NCBI RefSeq assembly: GCF_019130065.1
Contig: NZ_JAHSPG010000003.1
Coordinates: 1-64,000, forward strand
DNA from: Pinibacter aurantiacus
Lineage (GTDB): Bacteria; Bacteroidota; Bacteroidia; Chitinophagales; Chitinophagaceae
DNA: 64,000 nt
Direction: 5' to 3'
Shown: positions 17,855-25,305 of the stretch, piece by piece
Layout: each line of letters starts with the position of its first letter
How positions within the stretch are numbered: the stretch's first letter is position 1
Position numbers and translations under genes: made by a program
The notes under the pieces: generated by a model
The model's input: only the letters and a program-made list of their open reading frames with translations
What the model was told of the DNA's origin: nothing
Database searches by the model: none

Positions 17855-17881
17855 TTAAGTTTTTATTAAATTATAAGAGTA

Positions 17882-17910
17882 AGACACCCATTCAAAAAAA
17901 ATGGGTGACA
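17882..17910 (-). promoter_or_regulatory. ECF-type promoter of susC
   Basis: On the minus strand TTGTCACCCA is followed by an 18-bp spacer (counted from TGTCACC) and GTCTTA; GGTGACA is at 17904-17910 and AGAC at 17882-17885 on the plus strand. The motif sits about 30-55 bp before the susC start. Identical -35-like bases and identical spacing occur upstream of fecR and at 9608-9636. The intervening bases also form a small dyad (CACCCATT at 17885-17892 with its inverse at 17900-17907). Confidence 0.72.
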
Positions 17911-18142
17911 AACCTTTGCAAATATTTGTGAGTTATGCGAAAAAATACGTAGGTGTTAACACTCATTTTATCACATACAAAATATCTTAATCTATAAAAT
18001 GCTTTGTTTCATTTTACCCAAAAACCACAATAACCCTACATGATAAGCGAAAAACAAAAAAAACTGGAGGATAAGGCGGAAAAGACATTCTAATATAGTG
18101 AAAAATTAGTTTTCGAATATACGTTAGCGTTATAAAAAAGAC
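17911..18142. other. Spacer upstream of susC, no gene
   Basis: The 491-bp space between fecR and susC holds the susC promoter motif at its left end and two repeats at its right end (18143-18342). The AT-rich middle shows no open frame, terminator with a T-run, or second promoter that I can support. Confidence 0.4.
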
Positions 18143-18292
18143 AATTAAGAATTAGGAATTAAGAATGCTTTATGTGAAGCGGCCAAACAATCATCTATCT
18201 TCCCACCTAGCCAAATATCTCAACGTTCAAACCGGTTGAAAAATATTGTGGAAAGATCGATTGAACGAATTCTTAATTCCTAATTCTTAATT
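18143..18292. repeat. Inverted heptad repeat (TTAATTC family), 24-bp arms
   Basis: Arms 18143-18166 and 18269-18292 are exact reverse complements built of AATTAAG/AATTAGG heptads, with a 102-bp spacer. It lies downstream of the fecR stop, together with the 43-bp element that follows. Confidence 0.88.
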
Positions 18293-18299
18293 CTTAATT

Positions 18300-18342
18300 G
18301 AAAATCTGCCTGCCCGACTAAAGCCATTCAGGCGGGCGTTCC
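18300..18342. repeat. 43-bp dispersed repeat, copy 2
   Basis: The reverse complement of this segment matches 1678-1720 with 3 differences; the shared core is CTTTAGTCGGGCAGGC. It ends 3 bp from the fecR stop codon. A related GC-rich word, CCGCCTGACCGGACGGGCAG, is found at 62012-62031. Confidence 0.75.
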
Positions 18343-18345
18343 GAT

Positions 18346-19488
18346 CTATTTGCGTAGTGAAATTTCTCCACCAGTCATCACATAACTAATACTGGTGGTT
18401 TTTGAAAGCATGTCGAGGAAGTCGGTGATGGATTTTTGTTTCTCCAATGCACCGGTGATATGAATCTTTGCGAGTGAAGGATTATCAAGTTTTACCTGAA
18501 CGTCGAACCATCTTTCTATAGCCGGAACGATGTTTCCCAGCTCTTCATTTTTGAAATAGTAAATGCCGTGCATCCAGCCCAGCACCATGGTTTCGTCAAA
18601 ATTAGCCTTTGACAGTTTTTTATCAGATTGAAGATCTACGGCTTCACCTGGCTGCAGGAGTTGTTTGTCGTTGTCGCTTTCTACGCTCACTTTTCCATTC
18701 ACAAGCGATATTTGCATTGGCTCGCCCGGGTATGCTTTAACGTTGAACTCTGTTCCGAGCACACTGATTTTTACGCCATTTACCTTCACAACAAACGGAG
18801 CGCCTGCATTTTGCGCCACTTTAAAATAGGCCTCTCCTTTTACAGTCACTTCTCGCGAAGAGCCGTTGAATTGATATGGGAAATTCAGATCGGTTGCAGC
18901 ATTCATCCATACCTGCGTTCCGTCTGTCAATTGCAGTTTATAGGATCTTGTTTTGGGAACAGATAAGGTGTTGATGCCATTGGCGTCAACATTTCCTGCG
19001 GTCGCAAATACGTCTTTCAGGTTCTCATTTTGCTCTACGGAAATAGATTTTCCGTTTGCCAGCTGAAGTTTCAAATCGCCGGCCGCATTATGGCGGTTTT
19101 GAAAAAACATAACACCTGCGGTTACCACAATGCCGCCCACTACTGCCGCCGCCGCGTATCTCAGCCACTTGCGGCCAGACATTTTTACTACCGGAGCCGG
19201 TGCAACTGCCTGTAGCATTGTACCCGTGGCATCCGAAGCTGCAAGTTTATCCTGCAGAGCCTGCCAGCTGCTTTCTGCATTGTAAGTTCTGTTAAATGAA
19301 ACCAGTTTCTTTAGACTGTGCACCTGCAGCATTTGTTGCCATAACTCCTGGACATGGCTATCTGTTACCAATAACTCATCCAATCTCTGGTTATCTTCTT
19401 CCGAGATCTGGTTAGTTAATTTGTCAATAATTAACTGTTCAATGGGCGGTATGGCAGCAGATTCTGTCAATATGAAACTATTTTTCAA
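18346..19488 (-). CDS. FecR-family anti-sigma factor
   Basis: The 380-residue protein has a cytoplasmic N-terminal part (about 1-105) that would hold the sigma factor, one membrane helix (about 109-129), a periplasmic FecR domain containing KTRSYKLQLTDGTQVWMNAATDLNFP and the GEAYFKVAQNAG strand, and a C-terminal DUF4974 domain (about 310-380). In known systems the STN domain of the transporter contacts this periplasmic part and releases the sigma factor. It is encoded between its sigma gene and susC, the classic order. An ECF-type promoter motif lies in the end of the sigma gene just upstream, which suggests positive feedback on this gene. Confidence 0.95.
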   Translation of the reverse strand: MKNSFILTESAAIPPIEQLIIDKLTNQISEEDNQRLDELLVTDSHVQELWQQMLQVHSLKKLVSFNRTYNAESSWQALQDKLAASDATGTMLQAVAPAPVVKMSGRKWLRYAAAAVVGGIVVTAGVMFFQNRHNAAGDLKLQLANGKSISVEQNENLKDVFATAGNVDANGINTLSVPKTRSYKLQLTDGTQVWMNAATDLNFPYQFNGSSREVTVKGEAYFKVAQNAGAPFVVKVNGVKISVLGTEFNVKAYPGEPMQISLVNGKVSVESDNDKQLLQPGEAVDLQSDKKLSKANFDETMVLGWMHGIYYFKNEELGNIVPAIERWFDVQVKLDNPSLAKIHITGALEKQKSITDFLDMLSKTTSISYVMTGGEISLRK

Positions 19489-19549
19489 TTATTTATCTAT
19501 AATAACAAACAATTATCTGTTGTGTTTAATAAATTTCAAACATTCTCAC

Positions 19550-20140
19550 TTATTTGTTAGACAACAAATAAATAAAAATGGGTGACAACATCCCAACAAA
19601 CGAGTTATAATTTTTCAGACTTGTTCTAAGTTTAGTAAAAGCCCTCTTTAATTGCGTTTTTACCGTGTTGATGGATACGTCAAAAATATCGGCAGCCTCC
19701 TGGTATTTTTTCCCATCGACATACACCACTTCAAAAATCTGGCGGCACTGCTCGGGCAACTCTTTCAAAGCATTGTTAACGGCATCGGTTACTTCCGCCA
19801 ATTCCATATGATTTACCTGAAAAGACGAGCTCAGCAGGTCGACATACCCTTTTTCTTTTTCGTTATACCTGCTTTTGAACTTTAAAATGTTGAGTGCTGC
19901 GTTACGAATGGAAACGCCGAGGTAGGAACCGAGGGATTCGTTGATTGCGTCGAACTTGCGTTCATGCCAGAATTTTACAAATATATCCTGCACAAGATCT
20001 TCGGCATCGGCTTCATCGGGCAAAAGAAGACATGCCTGCATACAAAGCTGTTTGTAATACTTATCAAACAAAGCCTTGAATCCAGCTGCTTCTCCTTGTT
20101 TTAAGAGCTCCAATATTTCCCGGTCTTCTGAAGCTGTCAT
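19550..20140 (-). CDS. RNA polymerase ECF sigma factor (sigma-70 family)
   Basis: The 196-residue protein has sigma region 2 (about 20-90, with AEDLVQDIFVKFWHER and YLGVSIRNAALNILK) and region 4 (about 120-175) with a helix-turn-helix in YQEAADIFDVSINTVKTQL. It belongs to the Bacteroidota ECF group paired with FecR-type anti-sigma factors. It most likely directs RNA polymerase to the TTGTCACCCA/GTCT promoters found before fecR, before susC and at 9608-9636. No such motif precedes its own start at 20140, so the sigma gene itself seems to be expressed from a different promoter. Confidence 0.95.
   Translation of the reverse strand: MTASEDREILELLKQGEAAGFKALFDKYYKQLCMQACLLLPDEADAEDLVQDIFVKFWHERKFDAINESLGSYLGVSIRNAALNILKFKSRYNEKEKGYVDLLSSSFQVNHMELAEVTDAVNNALKELPEQCRQIFEVVYVDGKKYQEAADIFDVSINTVKTQLKRAFTKLRTSLKNYNSFVGMLSPIFIYLLSNK
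19559..19587 (-). promoter_or_regulatory. ECF-type promoter of fecR, inside the sigma gene 3' end
   Basis: TTGTCACCCA then GTCTAA on the minus strand, with the same spacing as at susC (GGTGACA 19581-19587, AGAC 19559-19562 on the plus strand). The motif overlaps the last codons of the sigma gene and would start a transcript roughly 60 nt before the fecR ATG. Confidence 0.7.
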
Positions 20141-20206
20141 TCCCGATAATTAGTCAATTATAGTGCACAATGTTTTCCTGATCTTGAACTTCAAGATTGT
20201 GCTTTA

Positions 20207-20357
20207 TTTGAAAATTTGAGGATTTGAAAATTTGAAAATTCATTTGGTGCAACTCCTCATTTTTTAAATGAACTCTCCAAAAAAAAGAGAGCAAATAATT
20301 AATCCCAAATACTACACCTAAGCATTTTCAAATTCCCATATTTTCAAATTTTCAAAT
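20207..20357. repeat. Imperfect octad inverted repeat
   Basis: The left arm 20207-20240 and right arm 20324-20357 are of the AAATTTGA family but match only in part, since the odd units are in different positions. The right arm ends 3 bp before the stop of the gene at 20361. Confidence 0.7.
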
Positions 20358-20360
20358 CAT

Positions 20361-20801
20361 TTATGAATTTACTTTAACTGCCTGTCTCGCGAGCAATTTC
20401 CATTTTCCACCATTTTTTTGCCACACCAATAAAATATATAGTTCAACCTTTCTTGGTCCTTTTCCTTTGTCATCTGTGTTGGCTGACAGCTTGTGCCTTA
20501 CAATAGCCGTTTCTTTTACAACGGTAATCGTTTGATCAGTTAAAGTGATATCGAGGAAATGCGAATTCCCATTTGTTATGTTTTCCACGAATGTCTTCTT
20601 GTCTTCGAGTTTACCACTTGAATGTCCATATGTCAACTGATCGAGCGTGATGCTTTCGAGTGTTGCTTTGTCTGCGCTGACCATTGCTTTGCGCAAAGTC
20701 TCCACGGCGTCTGCAACTGCTTTCTCGTCTTTCGTTTGAGCAGATACGTTAGTCAGGGTAAATGCACTGATTGCCATAATTGCAAGTAATCTTTTAAACA
20801 T
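20361..20801 (-). CDS. Secreted NTF2-like protein (DUF4440/SnoaL type)
   Basis: The 146-residue protein has a cleavable signal peptide (MFKRLLAIMAISAFTLTNVS, then AQ) and a compact NTF2-like domain. It includes VADAVETLRKAMVSADKATL, LTYGHSSGKLEDKKTFVENI and the final strands VELYILLVWQKNGGKWKLL. This is the pattern of DUF4440 proteins. The family fold forms a ligand pocket but no catalytic residues can be named here. A periplasmic location is expected. It stands alone between the sigma gene and pdeM, with repeat arrays on both sides. Confidence 0.82.
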   Translation of the reverse strand: MFKRLLAIMAISAFTLTNVSAQTKDEKAVADAVETLRKAMVSADKATLESITLDQLTYGHSSGKLEDKKTFVENITNGNSHFLDITLTDQTITVVKETAIVRHKLSANTDDKGKGPRKVELYILLVWQKNGGKWKLLARQAVKVNS

Positions 20802-20887
20802 GGTTGTTTTGGATTGTGGCTAAACTTACGAATTGTAACGTAATTGAGAGAAAAAAATCGGTGAGTAGCAGAGATTTATCGAGGAAC

Positions 20888-21094
20888 AATTAAGAATTAG
20901 GAATTAGGAATTAAGAATTGCCCTGCTGACACATTCAATTTGACAGGTAAAGGCGTTTTAATGCTCAACATTTTAAATGGAAGATTCATTAAACAATAAC
21001 ACACAGAAAGAATTCTTAATTCCTAATTCCTAATTCTTAATTCTTAATTCCTAATTCCTAATTCCTAATTCCTAATTCCTAATTCTTAATTCCT
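20888..21094. repeat. Inverted heptad repeat with 32-bp perfect arms and a 12-unit array
   Basis: Left arm 20888-20919 and 21011-21042 are exact reverse complements. The right side continues as twelve 7-nt units AATTCCT/AATTCTT from 21011 to 21094. The TAG stop of the following pdeM gene (complement of 21093-21095) is formed by the last unit. The spacer is 91 bp. Confidence 0.9.
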
Positions 21095-21770
21095 AATTTA
21101 CCCGAATCACTGAATCATTTACCAGCGCAAAAACATCATCTTCCTTGTAAATATCAATTCTTGCGAAACCGGTGAACTTGCTGAATGCGGGCAGCACAGC
21201 GAATTGTTCGCCAAAATAAAAACAGGGAAATGCCAGCGACTGCTTGCCCAATCCATTAATGCGTACACCAGGATGAATGTGACCACTGAACACGTATTTG
21301 TCAACAGCTTCAAAATCAACAGCGGCTATGTCATGTGTGAATAAGAAAGCGCCATCATCATCGGCAGTGCAGGTGGTAATATCTGAATCGCAAACGGAAA
21401 TGCCCATTTGACGGTACAAATCATCTTTTAGAATGTCATGGTTACCCTTTACCAATTGTATGTGCAGGCTATCGAAATCGCTTCGCCAGCGACGAAAGAA
21501 ATCCATCTCTTTATTGGCGCTGCTGTGAAACATGTCGCCCACAATGATGAGTTGCTCAGGTTTAAAAAATTGAATGAGTTGAAATAATCGCTGTAAATCT
21601 TCTTTATACATGTTTTGGGGAACTGCAATCCCTTCTTTTCTGAAGTGACCGGTCTTACCGAAATGAAGATCCGAAAGTAAAAGTGCTTTTGCTTCCTCCC
21701 AATAAATGACTCTTTGTGATGATAACCAAAGTGTTTGCTCCCTCAATGTGTATTTAATCGGCGCCTGCAT
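21093..21770 (-). CDS. pdeM: Ligase-associated DNA damage response endonuclease PdeM
   Basis: The 225-residue calcineurin-like metallophosphoesterase has all metal motifs: SDLHFG (D34, H36), GD at 78-79, GNHD at 109-112 and GHIHPG at 163-168. PdeM is a member of the conserved cluster with an Lhr-like helicase, an ATP-dependent DNA ligase and an MBL-fold exonuclease; all three partners are encoded nearby (22647-29687). It is thought to process nucleic acid ends in DNA repair, acting in the cytoplasm. The plus-strand membrane protein gene at 22048 lies between pdeM and its partners. An octad arm begins 17 bp before its start codon. Confidence 0.88.
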   Translation of the reverse strand: MQAPIKYTLREQTLWLSSQRVIYWEEAKALLLSDLHFGKTGHFRKEGIAVPQNMYKEDLQRLFQLIQFFKPEQLIIVGDMFHSSANKEMDFFRRWRSDFDSLHIQLVKGNHDILKDDLYRQMGISVCDSDITTCTADDDGAFLFTHDIAAVDFEAVDKYVFSGHIHPGVRINGLGKQSLAFPCFYFGEQFAVLPAFSKFTGFARIDIYKEDDVFALVNDSVIRVN

Positions 21771-21787
21771 AACAACAAATTTATTGA

Positions 21788-21939
21788 ATTTGAAAATTTG
21801 AGGATTTGAAAATTTTCAAATGCTTTAGGCGCGCCCTTTCGAATTTGTTATTTGTCCCCGAATATTTGGAGAGTTCTTTTGAAAAATGAAAAGTTGCACA
21901 GAAGAATTTTCAAATTTTCAAATCCTCATATTTTCAAAT
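21788..21939. repeat. Octad inverted repeat in a divergent spacer
   Basis: Arms 21788-21814 and 21913-21939 are reverse complements at 26 of 27 positions. Here the element lies between two divergent starts (21770 minus, 22048 plus), so it cannot serve only as a 3' end terminator. Confidence 0.85.
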
Positions 21940-22047
21940 AAAGCACGGGCTTGAAATCAGCAGATCAAAAAAGTGTTCTCAATTATGAAGTATTCAACTG
22001 CTTTTGCTACATTTAAACTCTATTAAACAATCATCAAAGCCACTTTT

Positions 22048-22557
22048 ATGAACGATTTCGCCTCTACGAACGATCACCTTTCCGGTATCGAAGAACCTAA
22101 AAAATTACCCAGCACCTTAAACGTATTGACTATTCTTACTTTTATCTGGTGTGGCATTACCATTATTTCATCTTTTTACAGTTTTGCAACAGCAAAATCA
22201 GGTTATGAAAAGCTGGAAAAAATGCAGGGATCACCTGAGCTTGAAAATGCACCTGAATTTGTAAAAAAAATGACTGGCCCCGAGATGCTTGAAGTATCAA
22301 GAAAATCCATGGAAAACAGGGTTCCTATTTTATTGGTGGCGCTCATCGCAACCGGCCTTTGTATCTATGGAGCCATGCAAATGAGAAAGCTACTAAAGCA
22401 AGGTTATTATGTTTGGCTGATCGGAGAAATACTGCCAATTATTACCACGTTTATATTCATAGGCGCCGGAGCCTTTTCTCCATTTTTCCTTTTCTTCTTA
22501 ATATTCCCTGTGTTGTTCATCTTTCTGTATGGCACGCAGTTGAAGCATATGCATTAA
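22048..22557 (+). CDS. Small multi-pass membrane protein, unknown family
   Basis: I do not recognise this 169-residue protein. It has a polar N-terminus of about 24 residues, a first membrane helix (about 25-47), a soluble segment of about 45 residues, and then three closely spaced hydrophobic segments (about 93-165), including YVWLIGEILPIITTFIFIGA and FFLFFLIFPVLFIFL. The protein is Phe/Ile-rich without charged active-site motifs. It is on the opposite strand to the repair genes that flank it, so a shared role with them is not supported. Confidence 0.7.
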   Translation: MNDFASTNDHLSGIEEPKKLPSTLNVLTILTFIWCGITIISSFYSFATAKSGYEKLEKMQGSPELENAPEFVKKMTGPEMLEVSRKSMENRVPILLVALIATGLCIYGAMQMRKLLKQGYYVWLIGEILPIITTFIFIGAGAFSPFFLFFLIFPVLFIFLYGTQLKHMH

Positions 22558-22590
22558 TAGTTGAAAATGCGGTTTAATATTTTAACCTCA

Positions 22591-22645
22591 GGGCGAATAC
22601 GATTCGCCCCTACCATTTTTAACTTTCAACTTTCAATTTTCAATT
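22591..22645. repeat. Palindrome GGGCGAAT/ATTCGCCC plus heptad arm
   Basis: GGGCGAAT (22591-22598) and ATTCGCCC (22602-22609) form an 8-bp stem. A TTTCAAC/TTTCAAT heptad run follows (about 22618-22645), ending at the helicase stop codon. It lies between convergent genes. A related palindrome is at 33648-33666. Confidence 0.75.
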
Positions 22646-22646
22646 T

Positions 22647-25151
22647 TCAACTACCTAACTGTTGCTGCATCTTCTTCACCCTGTCTTCCAAACTTTCAGA
22701 TGATAAGGCTTCTCGCATGCTGTCTACTTTTACAGGGAAGCTGAATGGTGTAAGACGTTCGGGAAAGCTTAATATAATTTTGGAAGACTGAATTCGCTCC
22801 AGCATGTTACGCAAACGCACTTCTTCCATTTGCTGGAACAGCACTTCCTGGAATGCCTGCCTTAATAGCAAATTGTCTTTATCGTATTCGCGGAACACTT
22901 TGAACAACAAGGATGCAGACGACTGCAAGTGCCTGGCTTTTTTATACTCACCCGGGTAACCCTGAAAAATCAATCCACCAATTACCGCAATATCTCTGAA
23001 TTTTCGTTTAGCCATCTCCGTGGCATTAGCACTTCGCTGGATATCATCGAGCAAAGATTCGGTGGTGAACAACTCGTAAACGTTTGTATCATCTACTGGA
23101 ATCGGCTGGTCGCTGAGCAATTCAAAACTGTAATCGTTCATGGCAAATGAAAATGTGATGGGAACAATCTTACTGATCCTATATGCCAAAATAGCCGCCA
23201 TGGCTTCATTCACCAGCCTGCCTTCAAAAGTATGTACAAAGAGATGGAAGCCTTCCTTTGTCTCAATTTGCTCAATCAACAATTCATTTGCCCGTGGCAC
23301 GCGTGAAAGATGTTCCTGCAATTCAAACAATGGCTGCAATACTTCAAGCTCTATATCGCGATCGGGTTTTGCAACCAATGCCTCGTCGAACTTTTCCCGC
23401 AGCTTGCGGCCAAGGTTTGCGGAGAGCGGCATACGTCCACCCTGCCAGCTCGGGACAATCGTTTTTTTCGAAGTTGATCTGCGCACGAGCACCGTCATGT
23501 CTTTGATCATCACCAGTTCCACGTTTCTTCCTGCAAGTGTAAAAACTTCGCCGGGCTCCAGGCGGGACACGAACCACTCTTCTATTACGCCAATATAGCC
23601 GCCACTTATAAACCGCACTTTCAACATGGATTCACTTACGATGGTACCAATGTGCAGGCGGTGCCGCATAGCGATTCTCCGGCTGGTTATTTTGTACAAG
23701 CCATTAATGATCTCTACCTTTTTGTATTCATCATATTGCTGCAAAGCGTTGCCTCCATTAGTAACAAAGTATAGCAATTCCTGCCACTCTTCGTATGTAA
23801 TGTCGCTATAGCAAAACGTTGTTCTTACTTCATTGAAAATTTCTTCAGGATAAAAACCATCTGACACGGCCAATGTGCAGAGGTATTGTATCAATACATC
23901 AAAGCACAACAACATGGGTTCGCGGCTTTCAATCAGGTTTTCTTTCACAGCACTTTTCAGTGCAGCAGCTTCCACGAGTTCCAGCGAATGTGTTGGCAGG
24001 AAATAAATTTTACTCACTGCATCCGGTTGGTGACCACTCCGTCCCGCACGTTGTAAAAATCGTGCGACACCTTTTGGCGAACCTACTTGTATTACTGTAT
24101 CTACCGGCCTGAAGTCAACGCCCAAATCAAGACTGGCTGTGCTTACCACCACTTTTAATCTACCGGTGTGCAAGCTGTCTTCCACCCACAGTCGAAGTGC
24201 CTGCTCAATGCTTCCGTGATGCAAGGCGATGGCTCCTGCAAGGTCCGGCGCTTCATCAAGCAAAGCCTGGTACCATCTTTCACTCATGCCTCTTGTGTTG
24301 ATGAATACCAGTGTGGTTTTACTTTCTCTTACAATCGGTACTACCTTGTGCACAAGCTTTAGACCAAGGTGTCCGGCCCACGGATATTTTTCTATTTCAT
24401 CCGGGATGATGGGGATGATCTCAATTTTCTTTTTCAGATCTGCCTTAACAATAACACCGTGTTCTTTTACGGGTGATAGCAAAACATCTCTCGCCTGATC
24501 GAGATTACCAATCGTCGCGCTGATGCCCCACACTTGGATTGGCTTGTCATAACCATTTACAGAGGTAGCTGTTTCTTTCATCCATGATTTGCCAATATTC
24601 ACAATGCGTGAAATAGCAAGTTCTACCTGCACGCCACGTTTGCTGCCAAGCAACTCATGCCATTCATCAACTGCAATAATGCGCAGGTATTTAAAAATAT
24701 CGTAGTACCCTTTTTGTGCCAGCAACAAATGCAAACTTTCTGGCGTAATGATAAGCACTTCAGGCATTTGCCGCTTTTGCTTTTGCCGTTCGCTTATTTC
24801 GGTGTCGCCATTTCGTACGCCCACCTTCCATTCCATGCCGAGCTCTGCAATTACTTCTTCCATTGCTCGGCCGATATCCTTTGCCAGGGCTCGCAGTGGC
24901 GTTACCCAAATCAACTGCAATCCATTCTTGCTTCTTGTTTTGTAATCTTTCGGATGATCGTTGATAAACTGAATCAATGCGCCGAGAAATACCGAGTAAG
25001 TTTTACCAAAACCTGTCGGCGCATTTACTAAACCATGTTTACCATCGACAATATACGCCCATGCTTCCTCCTGGAAACGAAAAGGAGTACGGTCTTTTTC
25101 GGCCAGCCAGGCCTTGATTATTTTGTATCCGGGAGTTTTTTTCAAAAACAA
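22647..25151 (-). CDS. Ligase-associated DNA damage response DEXH-box helicase (Lhr-like)
   Basis: The 834-residue superfamily 2 helicase has motif I APTGFGKT (44-51), motif Ia TPLRALA, the DEWH box (162-165), motif III SATIGN and motif VI QRAGRSGHQ. A long C-terminal region typical of Lhr-core proteins follows. It translocates on single-stranded DNA with ATP and is part of the ligase-associated repair set with PdeM, the ATP-dependent ligase and the exonuclease. The length fits the Lhr-core class rather than the twice-as-long Lhr of enterobacteria. It is convergent with the membrane protein gene at 22048. A cytochrome c gene separates it from the ligase gene. Confidence 0.93.
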   Translation of the reverse strand: MFLKKTPGYKIIKAWLAEKDRTPFRFQEEAWAYIVDGKHGLVNAPTGFGKTYSVFLGALIQFINDHPKDYKTRSKNGLQLIWVTPLRALAKDIGRAMEEVIAELGMEWKVGVRNGDTEISERQKQKRQMPEVLIITPESLHLLLAQKGYYDIFKYLRIIAVDEWHELLGSKRGVQVELAISRIVNIGKSWMKETATSVNGYDKPIQVWGISATIGNLDQARDVLLSPVKEHGVIVKADLKKKIEIIPIIPDEIEKYPWAGHLGLKLVHKVVPIVRESKTTLVFINTRGMSERWYQALLDEAPDLAGAIALHHGSIEQALRLWVEDSLHTGRLKVVVSTASLDLGVDFRPVDTVIQVGSPKGVARFLQRAGRSGHQPDAVSKIYFLPTHSLELVEAAALKSAVKENLIESREPMLLCFDVLIQYLCTLAVSDGFYPEEIFNEVRTTFCYSDITYEEWQELLYFVTNGGNALQQYDEYKKVEIINGLYKITSRRIAMRHRLHIGTIVSESMLKVRFISGGYIGVIEEWFVSRLEPGEVFTLAGRNVELVMIKDMTVLVRRSTSKKTIVPSWQGGRMPLSANLGRKLREKFDEALVAKPDRDIELEVLQPLFELQEHLSRVPRANELLIEQIETKEGFHLFVHTFEGRLVNEAMAAILAYRISKIVPITFSFAMNDYSFELLSDQPIPVDDTNVYELFTTESLLDDIQRSANATEMAKRKFRDIAVIGGLIFQGYPGEYKKARHLQSSASLLFKVFREYDKDNLLLRQAFQEVLFQQMEEVRLRNMLERIQSSKIILSFPERLTPFSFPVKVDSMREALSSESLEDRVKKMQQQLGS

Positions 25152-25299
25152 TTAATAATTAATAAATTCAAAATCTTTACCACTAAGACACTAAGGGCGC
25201 TAAGGTTTAAAATTCCACCTTAAAAATATTTCGCAAGCCACATTCAATAACACCTCATCGCATAAAAGCATTCTTAATTCTTAATTCCTAATTCTTAAT
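25149..25299. repeat. Repeat words between cytochrome c and helicase genes
   Basis: At the helicase start side lie AATTAATA words (about 25149-25167) and a CACTAAGA/CACTAAGG octad run (about 25181-25205). At the other end a TAATTCY array (about 25272-25299) stops 6 bp before the cytochrome c stop codon. No long pair is formed. The CACTAAG word recurs near 48120 and 57646. Confidence 0.65.
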
Positions 25300-25305
25300 T
25301 CCTCT

